From Actinopolyspora lacussalsi subsp. righensis (GTDB lineage: Bacteria; Actinomycetota; Actinomycetes; Mycobacteriales; Pseudonocardiaceae): a stretch of 64,000 nt of DNA. The notes under the pieces were generated by a model that saw only the letters and a program-made list of their open reading frames with translations, ran no database searches and was not told where the DNA came from. This document shows, piece after piece, positions 43,079 to 53,467 of this stretch (position 1 is the stretch's first letter; every line of letters starts with the position of its first letter). The translations under genes were made by a program, and so were the position numbers. The DNA is taken from the NCBI RefSeq assembly GCF_900116555.1, contig NZ_FPAT01000003.1:186001-250000 (forward strand). Reading direction: 5' to 3'.

Positions 43079-46000
43079 TCAACGCACCATGCTGCGCAGC
43101 TGCCTGGCCGCCACGGACAGCGTCGCCAGGTCCTGACGCCCCGAATGCCTGATCTCCTCCAACGAGGCCCTGGCCCGTCCGATGCGGGAGGCGTTGGCCG
43201 ACTCCCACTGGGCGATCTTGTTCTCGGGGTGCTCCTCCGGATCGCTGCTACGCAGCACATCCACCGCGATGGCGCGCAGCGAGGCGTACAGGTCGTCACG
43301 CAGCGCCAGCCGCGCCAGCGCGTGCCACCGGTTGCCACGCTCCAGCTCGGCGACCGACACCAGCATCCGCTCCATGTCGAGGTACTCCCACAGCGCGTAG
43401 TAGAGCTCCGCGCTCTCGCGGGGACTGCGTTCGGCCACGATGCCCGCGTCCCGCTCCGCCAACTCCGCTATCTCGGTGATGTCCAGCAGTGCGAACGTGT
43501 CCAGCAAGGTGCTGACACGCCGTGCGGTCCGCTTCGGCACGCCCCGATTCACGAGTCGGTCGGTCTCGGTCGCGGCGTTGGCCGCGGCCCGCCCGTGCAA
43601 CATCTCCCACACCGACTCGGCCAACCGGGTCACCACGGGACGGAAGCGATGTATCTCGGCGCCGATGGCCAACGGCTGCGGACGGTTGGAGAGCAGCCAC
43701 CTGGAGGCCCGGTCCAGCAGGCGACGGGTCTCCAGAACCATGGAGTCGACGACATCGATGGGAACCGTGCCGTGCAGCTGTTCGATCTCCTCCCACAGCG
43801 CGGGGAGATCGTAAACGCCGGTCACCACTTCGAAGGCACGTACCGCGTCGGTGGTGTCGGCGCTCATCTCCTCCGACAGGCGGTACGCGTAGGAAATGCC
43901 CGCACCGTCGACCACTTCGTTGACCAGCAGGGTCGTGGTGATCTCACGGTGCAGCGGGTGCTGGCGCACCGCCTGGCCGTACTGCCCGCGCAGCGGACGC
44001 GGGAAGTACTCGGGCAACCGCGAGGCGAAGGCTTCCGTGTCGGGCAGGTCGCTGGCCAGCACGTCCTGCTTCAGCGCGAGTTTGACGTGTCCCATCAGGG
44101 TCGCCAGCTCCGGCGAGGTGAGACCGTCGTCTGCCTTCTCGAGCTCCCGGAACTGCGCCGGGGTCGGCAACGCCTCCAGTTCACGGTCCAGTCCGGTGCG
44201 CTTCTCCAGTTCGGCGACCTGCCTGGCGTGCACCGACAGCATCGGCGCCGCGTGCGAGCGGGAAGTGCCGAGCACGGCGTTCTGGCGATAGTTGTCCGCC
44301 AGCACCAGCTCGGAGACCTCCTCGGTCATCTCCCGCAACAACTGGTTGCGTCGGTCCCGATCCAGCCGCCCGTCGGCGACCAGCTGGTCCAGCAGCACCT
44401 TGATGTTGACCTCGTGGTCCGAGCAGTCGACGCCCGCCGAGTTGTCCAGCGCGTCGGTGTTGACCTTGCCACCGTCGCGGGCGAACTCGATACGCCCGAG
44501 TTGGGTCATCCCGAGGTTGCCGCCCTCACCGACCACGCGGGCCCGCAGGTCGGCACCGTCCACCCGCACCGGATCATTGGCCTTGTCCCCCACCTCGCCG
44601 TGGGTCTCGGTGCTGGCCTTGACGTAGGTACCGATGCCACCGTTCCACAGCAGGTCCACGGGCGCCCGCAGGATCGCTCTGATCAGTTCGGCCGGCGCCA
44701 ACCGGGCGACGTCGTCGTCGATCCCGAGCGCGGCGCGGATCTCGGGGTTGAGCGGGATCGACTTGGCGGAACGCGGCCAGACACCGCCGCCCTCGCTGAT
44801 CACGTCGCGATCGTAGTCGTCCCATGTGGAGCGTGACATGGCGAACAGCCGGGAGCGCTCGGCGAACGATGCGGCGGGGTCCGGAGTCGGGTCGATGAAG
44901 ACGTGCATGTGGTTGAAGGCGGCCACCAAGCGGATGTGCTCGGAAAGCAGCATCCCGTTGCCGAAAACGTCACCACCCATGTCGCCGACTCCGACGACGC
45001 TGAACTCCTCGCGCTGCGTGTCGGTGCCGAGTTCACGGAAATGCCGTTTGACGCTCTCCCAGGCTCCCTTGGCCGTGATGCCCATGGCCTTGTGGTCGTA
45101 ACCGACCGACCCGCCGGAGGCGAAGGCGTCGCCCAACCAGAAGCCGTAGGACTCGGCGACCTCGTTGGCGATGTCGGAGAACGTCGCGGTCCCCTTGTCG
45201 GCCGCGACCACCAGGTAGGTGTCCTCGGCGTCGTGTCGGACCACGCGGGCCGGGCCGACCACCTGCCCGTTGACCAGGTTGTCGGTCAGATCGAGCATGC
45301 CGGAGATGAACATGCGGTAGCACGCGACCCCCTCGTCACGGACCGCTTCCCGGTCGGCCGCGGGGTCTCCGGTCGATGCGGGCTGGCGCTTCAGGACGAA
45401 CCCGCCCTTGGCCCCCACCGGCACGATCACCGCGTTCTTGACCGCCTGCGCCTTGGCCAGTCCCAGGATCTCGGTGCGGAAGTCCTCGCGACGGTCGGAC
45501 CAGCGAAGTCCACCACGCGCCACCGAGCCGAACCTGAGGTGCACTCCTTCGAAGCGGGGGGAGTACACGAAGATCTCGTACTGCGGCCGCGGCTCGGGCA
45601 GGCCGGGAATCTCCTGCGGTTCCAGTTTGAACGACAGGAAGGAACGGGACCGGGACCGCTCGTCCTCGACGAAGTAATTGGTGCGCAGCGTGGCCCGGAT
45701 CAGTCCGAGGTAGGCACGCAGGATGCGATCGGCGTCCAGGCTGGTGACCTCGTCGACGGCTCGTTCGGCGGCGTCGACCAGTTCCTGTTCCCTGGAGAAC
45801 CGCAGCGTCTCCGCGATACCCGGATCGAAGCGCGTCTCGAACAGCCTGATCAGTCGCACGGTGATCGACTCGTGCGTGATCAGCGCGTCCTCGATGTAGT
45901 CCTGGCTGTAGGCCACTCCGACCTGTCGCAGATACTTGGCGTAGGCACGCAGCACCGCGGTCTGCCGCCAGGTGAGCCCGGCCCGCAGCACCAGTGAGTT

Positions 46001-48070
46001 GAACCTGTCGACCTCGGCGTCGTTCTGCCAGGCGGCACGGAATGCCTCCTCGAACCGCTCCCGGAGTGTGTCGATCCGTTCGCCGTCGGACGGATCGAAC
46101 ACCCCCCGCCCGGGACGCAGTCCGAAGTCGAAGATCCAGCGGACGGTGTCGTCGTCCGGGGAGATCTCGTAGGGCCGTTCGTCGACGACCTCCACCCCCA
46201 TGCTCTGCAGCACCGGAAGCACCCTGGACAACGTCACCCGCTCGGTGAGGAACATCTTGAAACGACGGTCGCCCGGCCCGGCGTCACGTGGCGTGTAGAA
46301 CGACATCGCGAGGTCACCGGGGCTGGAGAGCGTCTCCAGCCTGCGCAGATCGACCAGACCGTCGGAGGCCTCGAAGTCCTCCTTGTACGCCTCGGGGAAG
46401 GCCGCCGCGTAGCGCAGCCCGACCTCGCTGATGGCCTCGGAGCCGAACGAGACGAGACGACCGTCCCGACGCGCCTCCGTGCGGTCCCCCGTGCGTTCCG
46501 ACTCGACCTGTTCGACCATGTCGTCGTCCCAGGTGCGGATGGCTTCGCTGAGCCGACGCTGCACCCGATTGACATCGGGGTCGAGCCTGCTTCCCGGTTC
46601 GGTGTGCACCACGAAATGCACTCGGGCCAGCGCGGACTCACCCACCCGGGTGCTGTACTCCAGACCCGTTCCTCCCAGCTCCGCCAGCAGCACTTCCTGC
46701 ATCGCCAGTCGGGAGCGGGTCGTGTATCGGTCACGCGGCAGGTAAACCAGGCACGAGAAGAACCGACCGTAGGGATCGCGCCGCAGGAAGGGCTTGAGCT
46801 TGCGGCGTTCCGCGAGTGCGAGCACCCCGGTGATGATCTCCAGCAGTGTGTCGGAGCCGGTGGCGAACAACTCCGTACGCGGATAGCTCTGGATCTCCTC
46901 GAGCATGCGCTGCCCGGAGTAGGACTCCAACGGAAAACCCGCACGATGGATCACTTCACGGGCCCGGCGGGCTATAACCGGTATTTCCAGTACGTTCTCG
47001 TGCAATGCGGTGGTGGTGAACAGACCGATGAAACGGTGCTCACCGGACATCCCGCCGTCGGAGTCGAAGGTTTTGACACCCACGTAGAACGGATGCCCGG
47101 CACGATGCACGGATGAGTTCGCGTTCGCCTGGGTAAGCACCAGCAACTCGTCGTTCGGGGACTCGACGAGTGTGTCCGGAGCGGCGGACAGGGTCCGGAC
47201 CACACCGTTGTCGGACCGCAACACACCGAGACCGGACGCGAGCGCCGGTCGCAGTGTCGGCCCGTCGGAGTCCTCGTCGCGCACCACCTCGTCGTGGCGG
47301 TACCCCAGGAAGGTGAAATGCCCTTCGGTCAACCAGCGCAGCAGGGCGGCGGCATCGGTGGCCTGTTCCACGGCAGGTTGGGAACCGTCCCGCTCCAGCG
47401 AGTCCGCGAGCTCGCGGGCGGTCTCGTGCATGCGGTCGGTGTCCTCGACGACCTCGCGCACGTCGGTCAACACCCGCAACAGGCCGTTCTCCAGCTCGGT
47501 TATCCGATCCGGGTCGGCCAGTCTGTCGATCTCGAGGAACATCCACGACTCGGCCAGGGCGTCGTCGGGCGGGTTCGAGGGGTCCGCGCCGGGCAACACC
47601 TCACGCAGTTCACCGGTGACGTCCCTGCGCACCACCACGATGGGATGAACCACGCGTTGCACCTGCGCACCGGCGCGCGACAACTCGGCGATCACCGAAT
47701 CGACCAGATAGGGCATGTCGTCGGTGACGAGCTGGACCACCGAGGCGGGGCTGTACCAGCCCTCGACGGCGCGGGTCGGGTTGAATATCCGCACCATGGC
47801 ACGGCCGGGCGCACGGTGCGCGGCTAGCTCGTAGTGCGAGTGCAGCGCACCGGCGAGATCGTCCGGCTCCTCGCTCACGACTTCCTCGGCCGGGACGTGG
47901 CGGTAGTAAGTACGTAGCAGGTGGGCCAGTTCCGGGGCCGTTCGCACGGCTCGCTCCACCAGGCTCGTCAGATACTCGGGACCTACCGCACCCGGGTCGG
48001 ACGTCCGCGGTGTCCGCTCTCCGTTCGGCACGGTGTGCTCGGTACTCAACTGTCCGGATTCAGAGGTCAT
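43079..48070 (-). CDS. gdh: NAD-specific glutamate dehydrogenase, large (about 180 kDa) type
   Basis: A 1663-residue enzyme that deaminates glutamate to 2-oxoglutarate with NAD. The long N-terminal part contains ACT-like and helical regulatory segments (about 40-700). The catalytic core has GGLRWSDRREDFRTE, VGAKGGFVLKRQ with the substrate Lys, KGTATFSD, and GDMGGDVFGNGMLLS of the NAD-binding domain. A helical C-terminal domain follows. ATG 48070 is taken as start; TTG/GTG codons just upstream cannot be excluded. It corresponds to Rv2476c. Confidence 0.95.
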   Translation of the reverse strand: MTSESGQLSTEHTVPNGERTPRTSDPGAVGPEYLTSLVERAVRTAPELAHLLRTYYRHVPAEEVVSEEPDDLAGALHSHYELAAHRAPGRAMVRIFNPTRAVEGWYSPASVVQLVTDDMPYLVDSVIAELSRAGAQVQRVVHPIVVVRRDVTGELREVLPGADPSNPPDDALAESWMFLEIDRLADPDRITELENGLLRVLTDVREVVEDTDRMHETARELADSLERDGSQPAVEQATDAAALLRWLTEGHFTFLGYRHDEVVRDEDSDGPTLRPALASGLGVLRSDNGVVRTLSAAPDTLVESPNDELLVLTQANANSSVHRAGHPFYVGVKTFDSDGGMSGEHRFIGLFTTTALHENVLEIPVIARRAREVIHRAGFPLESYSGQRMLEEIQSYPRTELFATGSDTLLEIITGVLALAERRKLKPFLRRDPYGRFFSCLVYLPRDRYTTRSRLAMQEVLLAELGGTGLEYSTRVGESALARVHFVVHTEPGSRLDPDVNRVQRRLSEAIRTWDDDMVEQVESERTGDRTEARRDGRLVSFGSEAISEVGLRYAAAFPEAYKEDFEASDGLVDLRRLETLSSPGDLAMSFYTPRDAGPGDRRFKMFLTERVTLSRVLPVLQSMGVEVVDERPYEISPDDDTVRWIFDFGLRPGRGVFDPSDGERIDTLRERFEEAFRAAWQNDAEVDRFNSLVLRAGLTWRQTAVLRAYAKYLRQVGVAYSQDYIEDALITHESITVRLIRLFETRFDPGIAETLRFSREQELVDAAERAVDEVTSLDADRILRAYLGLIRATLRTNYFVEDERSRSRSFLSFKLEPQEIPGLPEPRPQYEIFVYSPRFEGVHLRFGSVARGGLRWSDRREDFRTEILGLAKAQAVKNAVIVPVGAKGGFVLKRQPASTGDPAADREAVRDEGVACYRMFISGMLDLTDNLVNGQVVGPARVVRHDAEDTYLVVAADKGTATFSDIANEVAESYGFWLGDAFASGGSVGYDHKAMGITAKGAWESVKRHFRELGTDTQREEFSVVGVGDMGGDVFGNGMLLSEHIRLVAAFNHMHVFIDPTPDPAASFAERSRLFAMSRSTWDDYDRDVISEGGGVWPRSAKSIPLNPEIRAALGIDDDVARLAPAELIRAILRAPVDLLWNGGIGTYVKASTETHGEVGDKANDPVRVDGADLRARVVGEGGNLGMTQLGRIEFARDGGKVNTDALDNSAGVDCSDHEVNIKVLLDQLVADGRLDRDRRNQLLREMTEEVSELVLADNYRQNAVLGTSRSHAAPMLSVHARQVAELEKRTGLDRELEALPTPAQFRELEKADDGLTSPELATLMGHVKLALKQDVLASDLPDTEAFASRLPEYFPRPLRGQYGQAVRQHPLHREITTTLLVNEVVDGAGISYAYRLSEEMSADTTDAVRAFEVVTGVYDLPALWEEIEQLHGTVPIDVVDSMVLETRRLLDRASRWLLSNRPQPLAIGAEIHRFRPVVTRLAESVWEMLHGRAAANAATETDRLVNRGVPKRTARRVSTLLDTFALLDITEIAELAERDAGIVAERSPRESAELYYALWEYLDMERMLVSVAELERGNRWHALARLALRDDLYASLRAIAVDVLRSSDPEEHPENKIAQWESANASRIGRARASLEEIRHSGRQDLATLSVAARQLRSMVR

Positions 48071-48239
48071 CGTCACGCAGCTCCACAACTAGCGGCACCT
48101 CGTTGTGCCAACAAGACCACCCTAGAGTGCTCGACGGCGTGATCGGTGACGGGCTGAACAGATCAAGTGGAACCGGATTTCAGGGACTCATCCCACCCAC
48201 GTCGAAACCACCACACGTGAACACGACGGACGAGCTCGA

Positions 48240-51053
48240 TCAACGGATCCGAGGAGTCCAGCTGTACGACTCGCCGGGCTCGGTCTCTCCCGCCGCGTGT
48301 CGTCTACGTCCTCGGAACGCGGTGTCATCCGTTCCCGTACGGGCCGTCGGCTCGTCCTCGACACTCATCTCGGGATCACCGGAACGCCGAGAGCGTCGCG
48401 CGGCCGTGGAATTCGCGCCGGAAGGGGCCTCCGGAGCTTCGGGAGGGGTCTGCGGTGCCCTCGCCGTGGCGGACTGCCCGGCACTGGCGGTGTCGTCGTC
48501 GGCCCGGTTGCCGTTGCGGTAGGCCACCAGCGCTTCCGCGAGCAGATCGGCCAGTCCCGCCTGCCCCGCACCGGACTCGGTGCTGTCGGAAACGTCCATC
48601 CCGGAGAAGTCCCTGATCAACTCTCTGCTCTGCTCCAGCAGGTGCTCCGGGACCGGGGGGTGGGAACTCGTATCCCGCGAGGTGTCCTCGGAATCAGCGC
48701 CCCGCTCGGGGGAAGTTTCCGAGCCGCCGCTGCCGGCCGGTGCCGTCGATTCGGCCGGTTCCCCGGACGCGGCCGGTTCCGGTGGTTCCGCACGGCGACG
48801 GCGTCCTCCGGACCGGGCGGTGGTCGCGGACTCCGGGCCGTTCCCGGTCTCCCCGGTGACTTCGGCGGCGCCCGCGGAACGACTCCGACGCTGGCGGGGC
48901 GTGCCCCTGCCCTCCGCTTCGAGCGCGGCCCGGATCTCGTCCAGCGAACGACCGTGCGACCGCCGCGCCGGTGGTTCCTCGGTTTCGGCCGGTTCCGCTC
49001 GTCGCCTGCCCCCTGTGGTGCCTGACTCGGGCGGGGCTGACTCGGGCGGGGCTGACTCGGAGGGACCGGTCGTGGCGTGCTCGTGAAGCGGCTCGGAGCC
49101 GGGGCCCGACGAGGAATCAGCGGCACGGGGAAGGTGGGGCTCGACCGATTCGGTCGTGCCACCCGGTTGCGGGTCGGACATGGGCCAAGCCTTGTCCCCG
49201 ACCGCGTGCTCACCGACGTCCTCCCCCGGGGGCTCCGAGTCCGGAAAACTCGGCACGACCGGCATTATCGCGGTCACGTCCTCGTCGCGGGAGGACGACG
49301 GGAAACCGCTTCCCGAGCCGACTCCAGGACCGGTGCCCGACTCCGTGGCGGTCCTGTCGAACCCGGTTTCAGTCGGGTTCTCGGTGGGAAAGTCGATGTC
49401 CTCCCGTCCGCCGTGTTCACGAGGTGGGCGGTGAGCATCCGGCTCACCCTGCCGGGCGGTGTCGCTCACCGCTCCCGACGGCTCGAACACACCCGGCGGT
49501 GCGGGATCGGCCGAGACGCCGGTGTCGGCAGGCGCAACAGACCCGGCAGGGGTGTGCGGATGCGGATCGGTTGCGCCGTGCTCCTCGGCTCCGTCCGGCG
49601 CCCGATGCCGCCTGCCCGGGGCGGTTCCACCCGCCGTGACGACCTCGCCGAGGGCGACATCGGAACGGTGCGCGGCAGTGTCGTCCCCCTCGCCGGAAGA
49701 ACGGCGATCACCGGTCTCGGTGCCCTCGTGCTGGTGCGGCACGGTCGCGGAGTCCCGAGTACTCGGTGCCCCACCCGACAGCAGGGTGTTCATCAACCGC
49801 CGAGCCTGTTGCCGGGTGTCCGGGTCCTCCGTCACGGGCGCCGTGTCGCCCGCCGTGGGACTCAACGGACCCCGTGGCGGATGTTCGACGGTGTGACCGT
49901 GCCGGTCGTAATCGTGCCGGTCGTGCCGGTCGTAATCGTCCCGGCCGTAGTCCTGCCCACCGTGTTCGGACTGCTGCCGCGGGATCGCGGAGTTCGGCGC
50001 AGGGAACTCCTCCAGCAGGCGCAGCCTGGCCCGTTCGACGGTTCTGCGCCAGTGATGGTCGGCCGAGTAGGCATCGCGAACGCAACGCAACGCCTCGGGA
50101 AGGTCGGAGGACTTCTCGTGCAACGCGGACAACGTATTCAGTACCGCGGCCTGCAGATCGAACAGCTCGTGCCTGCGCCCACCGTCGAGGGCCTCTCGCA
50201 ACGACTCGAACGCGGCCGAATGCTGCCCCGAGGGCACGTACACCCTGGTCGCCACCGCGAGTCGCAGCCAACCGACCGGGGCCGCGGCGGCGGCCCGGAG
50301 CGGCTGCCGCACGATCTCGGACGCACACCGCAACGCCTCGGCCTGCTTGCCCAGATCCAGCAGCGACTGCGCCTGTTCGAGCACCAGCCCGGCACGGACC
50401 TCCCCACTGTCGGCGGCCGGGTCACCGAGACGTTCCAGGAAGTCGAGGCCCGCCGCGGCGGACTCGATCGCGAGCGCGAACTCACCGTTACCGCGATAGT
50501 GGGCCGCCCGCGCACCCGCCACCCTGGCACGGAGCAACCGCGTGGTGTCCTGGTCCTCGGTCGACTCGGCGGCGTAGAGCCGGTCGGCCTCGTCCAGCGC
50601 CTCGACACGCTCCGCCGCGCGACGGTGCATCGGCAGCGCACCACACAGCTCGACCAGTGCGTGCGCGCGCAGCCGCGCCGGAACACGCTCCAGCTCCAGC
50701 AACGGATGCAGCACACGCAACGCGACATCGGGACTGCCGCTGCCACGGGCGCAGCAAGCCAGTTCGACCCGCAGATCGCCGAGCGGTTCCGCCGAGCCCG
50801 CGCGCTCGGCGTCCCGAAAGGCCCCGAGCGCGCGTTCGGTGGCGGTGACCGAACGTCCCAAGCGGTTCTCGGCGAAAAGCGCGATCGCCTCCGCCCGGAG
50901 TCGCTGTTCGGTGTCACCGGCCTGTCGGGAAGTGGCAGTCGCGCGGTTGGCGAACAACAGTGCCAGCTCCGGAACCCGCCAGCACAGTTGCCGAGCGGAT
51001 TCCAGTAGTTCGTGGCCGGGGCTGCTTATCCGCGAACCGCGCTCCCTCGCCAA
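48240..51053 (-). CDS. TPR-like protein with a very long disordered tail
   Basis: A 937-residue protein. Residues 1 to about 350 are helical repeats of TPR character (ELALLFANRATATSRQAGDT, LRAEAIALFAENRLGRS, LEQAQSLLDLGKQAEALRCA). A short Asp/His/Tyr/Arg repeat follows (DYDRHDRHDYDRHG, about 375-390). The remaining 540 residues are low-complexity Ser, Pro, Gly, Glu and Thr with basic RRRRAEPPE patches. Only one ordered island is seen near 800-850 (PVPEHLLEQSRELIRDFSGM). TTG at 51053 has GGAGAG 6 nt upstream. It starts 16 nt after ettA and is probably cotranscribed. Function unknown. Confidence 0.8.
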   Translation of the reverse strand: MARERGSRISSPGHELLESARQLCWRVPELALLFANRATATSRQAGDTEQRLRAEAIALFAENRLGRSVTATERALGAFRDAERAGSAEPLGDLRVELACCARGSGSPDVALRVLHPLLELERVPARLRAHALVELCGALPMHRRAAERVEALDEADRLYAAESTEDQDTTRLLRARVAGARAAHYRGNGEFALAIESAAAGLDFLERLGDPAADSGEVRAGLVLEQAQSLLDLGKQAEALRCASEIVRQPLRAAAAAPVGWLRLAVATRVYVPSGQHSAAFESLREALDGGRRHELFDLQAAVLNTLSALHEKSSDLPEALRCVRDAYSADHHWRRTVERARLRLLEEFPAPNSAIPRQQSEHGGQDYGRDDYDRHDRHDYDRHGHTVEHPPRGPLSPTAGDTAPVTEDPDTRQQARRLMNTLLSGGAPSTRDSATVPHQHEGTETGDRRSSGEGDDTAAHRSDVALGEVVTAGGTAPGRRHRAPDGAEEHGATDPHPHTPAGSVAPADTGVSADPAPPGVFEPSGAVSDTARQGEPDAHRPPREHGGREDIDFPTENPTETGFDRTATESGTGPGVGSGSGFPSSSRDEDVTAIMPVVPSFPDSEPPGEDVGEHAVGDKAWPMSDPQPGGTTESVEPHLPRAADSSSGPGSEPLHEHATTGPSESAPPESAPPESGTTGGRRRAEPAETEEPPARRSHGRSLDEIRAALEAEGRGTPRQRRSRSAGAAEVTGETGNGPESATTARSGGRRRRAEPPEPAASGEPAESTAPAGSGGSETSPERGADSEDTSRDTSSHPPVPEHLLEQSRELIRDFSGMDVSDSTESGAGQAGLADLLAEALVAYRNGNRADDDTASAGQSATARAPQTPPEAPEAPSGANSTAARRSRRSGDPEMSVEDEPTARTGTDDTAFRGRRRHAAGETEPGESYSWTPRIR

Positions 51054-51069
51054 GTCGACTCTCCGATCC

Positions 51070-52746
51070 TCAGCCGCGGGTCAGTTTCCGATGGGTAACC
51101 CGGTGCGGACGTGCGGCCTCGGCGCCCAACCGGTCGATCTTGTTGTTCTCGTACCCCTCGAAGTTACCTTCGAACCAGAACCACTTGGCCGGATTCTCTT
51201 CATCACCCTCCCAAGCGAGGATGTGGGTGGCCACCCGGTCGAGGAACCACCTGTCGTGGGAAATCACCACGGCACAGCCGGGGAATTCCTGCAGCGCGTT
51301 CTCCAATGAGGACAACGTCTCCACGTCCAGGTCGTTGGTGGGCTCGTCCAGCAGCAGCGTGTTCCCACCCTGCTTGAGCGTCAACGCGAGATTCAACCGG
51401 TTGCGCTCACCACCGGAGAGCACCCCGGCCGGTTTCTGCTGGTCGGCGCCCTTGAAACCGAAGGCACTCACGTAGGCGCGCGAAGGCATCTCGACCTGGC
51501 CGACCTGGATGTGGTCCAACCCGTCCGAGACGACTTCCCAGACGTTCTTGTTGGGGTCGATACCGGAGCGGTTCTGGTCCACATAGCTGAGCTTGACCGT
51601 GTCGCCGACCCGCACCTGACCGCTGTCCGGCTCCTCGAGCCCGACGATGGTCTTGAACAGGGTCGTCTTACCGACACCGTTGGGGCCGATGACTCCCACG
51701 ATGCCGTTGGGCGGCAACGTGAACGAGAGCCTGTCGATGAGCAGATTGCCCTCGAAGCCCTTGCTCATCTCGTTGGCCTCGACCACGAGATTGCCCAGGC
51801 GCGGCCCCGGCGGAATCTGGATCTCCTCGAAATCCATCTTCTTGGTCTTCTCGGCCTCGGCCGCCATCTCCTCGTAGCGATCCAGCCGCGAACGCGACTT
51901 CTTCTGTCGCGCCTTGGTGTTGGAACGCACCCACTCCAGCTCGTCCTTGAGGCGCTTCTGCAGCTTGGCGTCCCGCTTGCCCTGCACGGCCAACCGCTCG
52001 GACTTCTTCTGCAGATAGGTCGAGTAGTTGCCCTCGTACGGGTACGTATTGCCGCGATCGAGTTCGAGGATCCAGCCGGCCACGTTGTCCAGGAAGTAGC
52101 GGTCGTGGGTCACGGCCAGCACGGCGCCGGAGTAGTTGGACAGGAACTGCTCCAGCCAATTCACGCTCTCGGCGTCCAGGTGGTTGGTGGGCTCGTCCAG
52201 CAGCAACAGGTCGGGCCTGCTCAGCAGCAGTTTGCACAGCGCGACCCTGCGACGCTCACCGCCGGAGAGGTAACGAACCTCGGCTTCGGGAGGTGGGCAG
52301 CGCAGGGCGTCCATCGCCTGCTCCAGTTGCGAGTCCAACTCCCATGCCTCGGCGTGGTCGAGCTCCTCCTGGAGCTTGCCCATCTCGGCCATGAGCTCGT
52401 CGGTGTAATCGGTGGCGAGCTGCTCGGCGATGGCGTTGAAGCGGTCCAGCTTCTCCTTGATCTCGCCAACGCCCTCCTCGACGTTGCCGAGTACGGTTTT
52501 CTCCTCGTTCAGCGGGGGCTCCTGCTGCAGGATGCCCACCGTGTAACCGGGGGAAAGGAAGGCCTCACCGTTGTTCGGGTGGTCGAGTCCGGCCATGATG
52601 CGCAGCACGCTCGACTTCCCGGCCCCGTTCGGCCCCACCACACCGATCTTGGCACCGGGGTAGAACTGGATAGTCGCGTTCTCCAGTATCATCTTGTCCC
52701 CGTGCGTTTTGCGCACATTCTTCATGGTGTAGATGAACTCGGCCAT
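51070..52746 (-). CDS. ettA: Energy-dependent translational throttle protein EttA (ABC-F)
   Basis: A 558-residue ABC-F ATPase that acts at the ribosomal E site. The two nucleotide-binding domains have GPNGAGKSSVLR and GPNGVGKTTLFK, signature motifs LSGGERRRVALCKLLL and LSGGERNRLNLALT, and Walker B LLLLDEPTNHLD and LLLDEPTNDLD. The inter-domain P-site linker is Lys/Arg-rich (about 245-300). ATG 52746 follows GGAGGC and begins the conserved MAEFIYTMKNVRK. It corresponds to Rv2477c. The TPR-like gene follows after 16 nt. Confidence 0.97.
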   Translation of the reverse strand: MAEFIYTMKNVRKTHGDKMILENATIQFYPGAKIGVVGPNGAGKSSVLRIMAGLDHPNNGEAFLSPGYTVGILQQEPPLNEEKTVLGNVEEGVGEIKEKLDRFNAIAEQLATDYTDELMAEMGKLQEELDHAEAWELDSQLEQAMDALRCPPPEAEVRYLSGGERRRVALCKLLLSRPDLLLLDEPTNHLDAESVNWLEQFLSNYSGAVLAVTHDRYFLDNVAGWILELDRGNTYPYEGNYSTYLQKKSERLAVQGKRDAKLQKRLKDELEWVRSNTKARQKKSRSRLDRYEEMAAEAEKTKKMDFEEIQIPPGPRLGNLVVEANEMSKGFEGNLLIDRLSFTLPPNGIVGVIGPNGVGKTTLFKTIVGLEEPDSGQVRVGDTVKLSYVDQNRSGIDPNKNVWEVVSDGLDHIQVGQVEMPSRAYVSAFGFKGADQQKPAGVLSGGERNRLNLALTLKQGGNTLLLDEPTNDLDVETLSSLENALQEFPGCAVVISHDRWFLDRVATHILAWEGDEENPAKWFWFEGNFEGYENNKIDRLGAEAARPHRVTHRKLTRG

Positions 52747-52999
52747 GCCTCCGATCGTAGATGTGCGGGAGCGCGTGGTCCGCACTGCATCCGCACGGTG
52801 TGCACCTCCCGTGACGAGCCCGCGGCGCGTGGCTACCGCGCCCCCACCGGCGCGGTCGGGAGTTTCGCTTCCATCGCGCGGGAACATGTCTTGCGCACCG
52901 GCGAACCGGCAACGGACGTGATCGTGGCACGGCGCCGGGCGGCGCGGAAACCGGATCGCAGCCGCCCGGCGGACCGTAGCGTCGTTACCCGCTGTGCCG
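52747..52999. other. ssb-ettA gap
   Basis: About 250 nt with no supported gene. It must contain the ettA promoter. Confidence 0.4.
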
Positions 53000-53467
53000 T
53001 CAGGCGCCGATCGCCTGCGTGGAGGTGTCCTCGGCGGTTCGTGGACAGGGTGGTGCGGCCCGGAAGCAGTCACGAGCGGAAGCCGCGCCGGCCCCGGCGG
53101 TTTCCCCGTCGGTGTCATCCGCCGCGGTGCGGGAGTCGTGCAGCACGTCGAGCCCCACCGCACCGGCTTCGACCTCCGCGGTGGTTCGACGCTGCCCGTC
53201 GGTTTCGTACTCCTTGGTGCGCAGTCTTCCGGTCACGAGTACCGAATCGCCCTTCTCCAGGGCCTGAACCACCCCTTGGGCGAGCTGCTTCCAGCAGTGG
53301 ACCGTGGCGTGTACCCGATCACCGTCGACCCAGCGCTGGTTCGCGCGGTCGAAGCGACGGGCGATGCTGACCATGCGGAAACTCGCCACACGATTGCCGT
53401 GTCTGGTCTCGCGGGTCTTCGGGGCACTGAGAACTTCACCGACAAGAGTGACAGCGGTTTCATACAT
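53000..53467 (-). CDS. ssb: Single-stranded DNA-binding protein, second paralogue
   Basis: A 155-residue OB-fold protein: MYETAVTLVGEVLSAPKTRE, FRMVSIARRFD, RVHATVHCWKQLAQGV, LEKGDSVLVTGRLRTKEYE. The C-terminal 45 residues are Ala/Asp-rich and lack the acidic DDxPF tail of the replicative SSB. It sits next to ettA as Rv2478c does, not with rpsF/rpsR. This suggests an accessory role, as for SsbB-type paralogues. ATG 53467 has AGGA upstream; a longer upstream frame is noise. Confidence 0.9.
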   Translation of the reverse strand: MYETAVTLVGEVLSAPKTRETRHGNRVASFRMVSIARRFDRANQRWVDGDRVHATVHCWKQLAQGVVQALEKGDSVLVTGRLRTKEYETDGQRRTTAEVEAGAVGLDVLHDSRTAADDTDGETAGAGAASARDCFRAAPPCPRTAEDTSTQAIGA

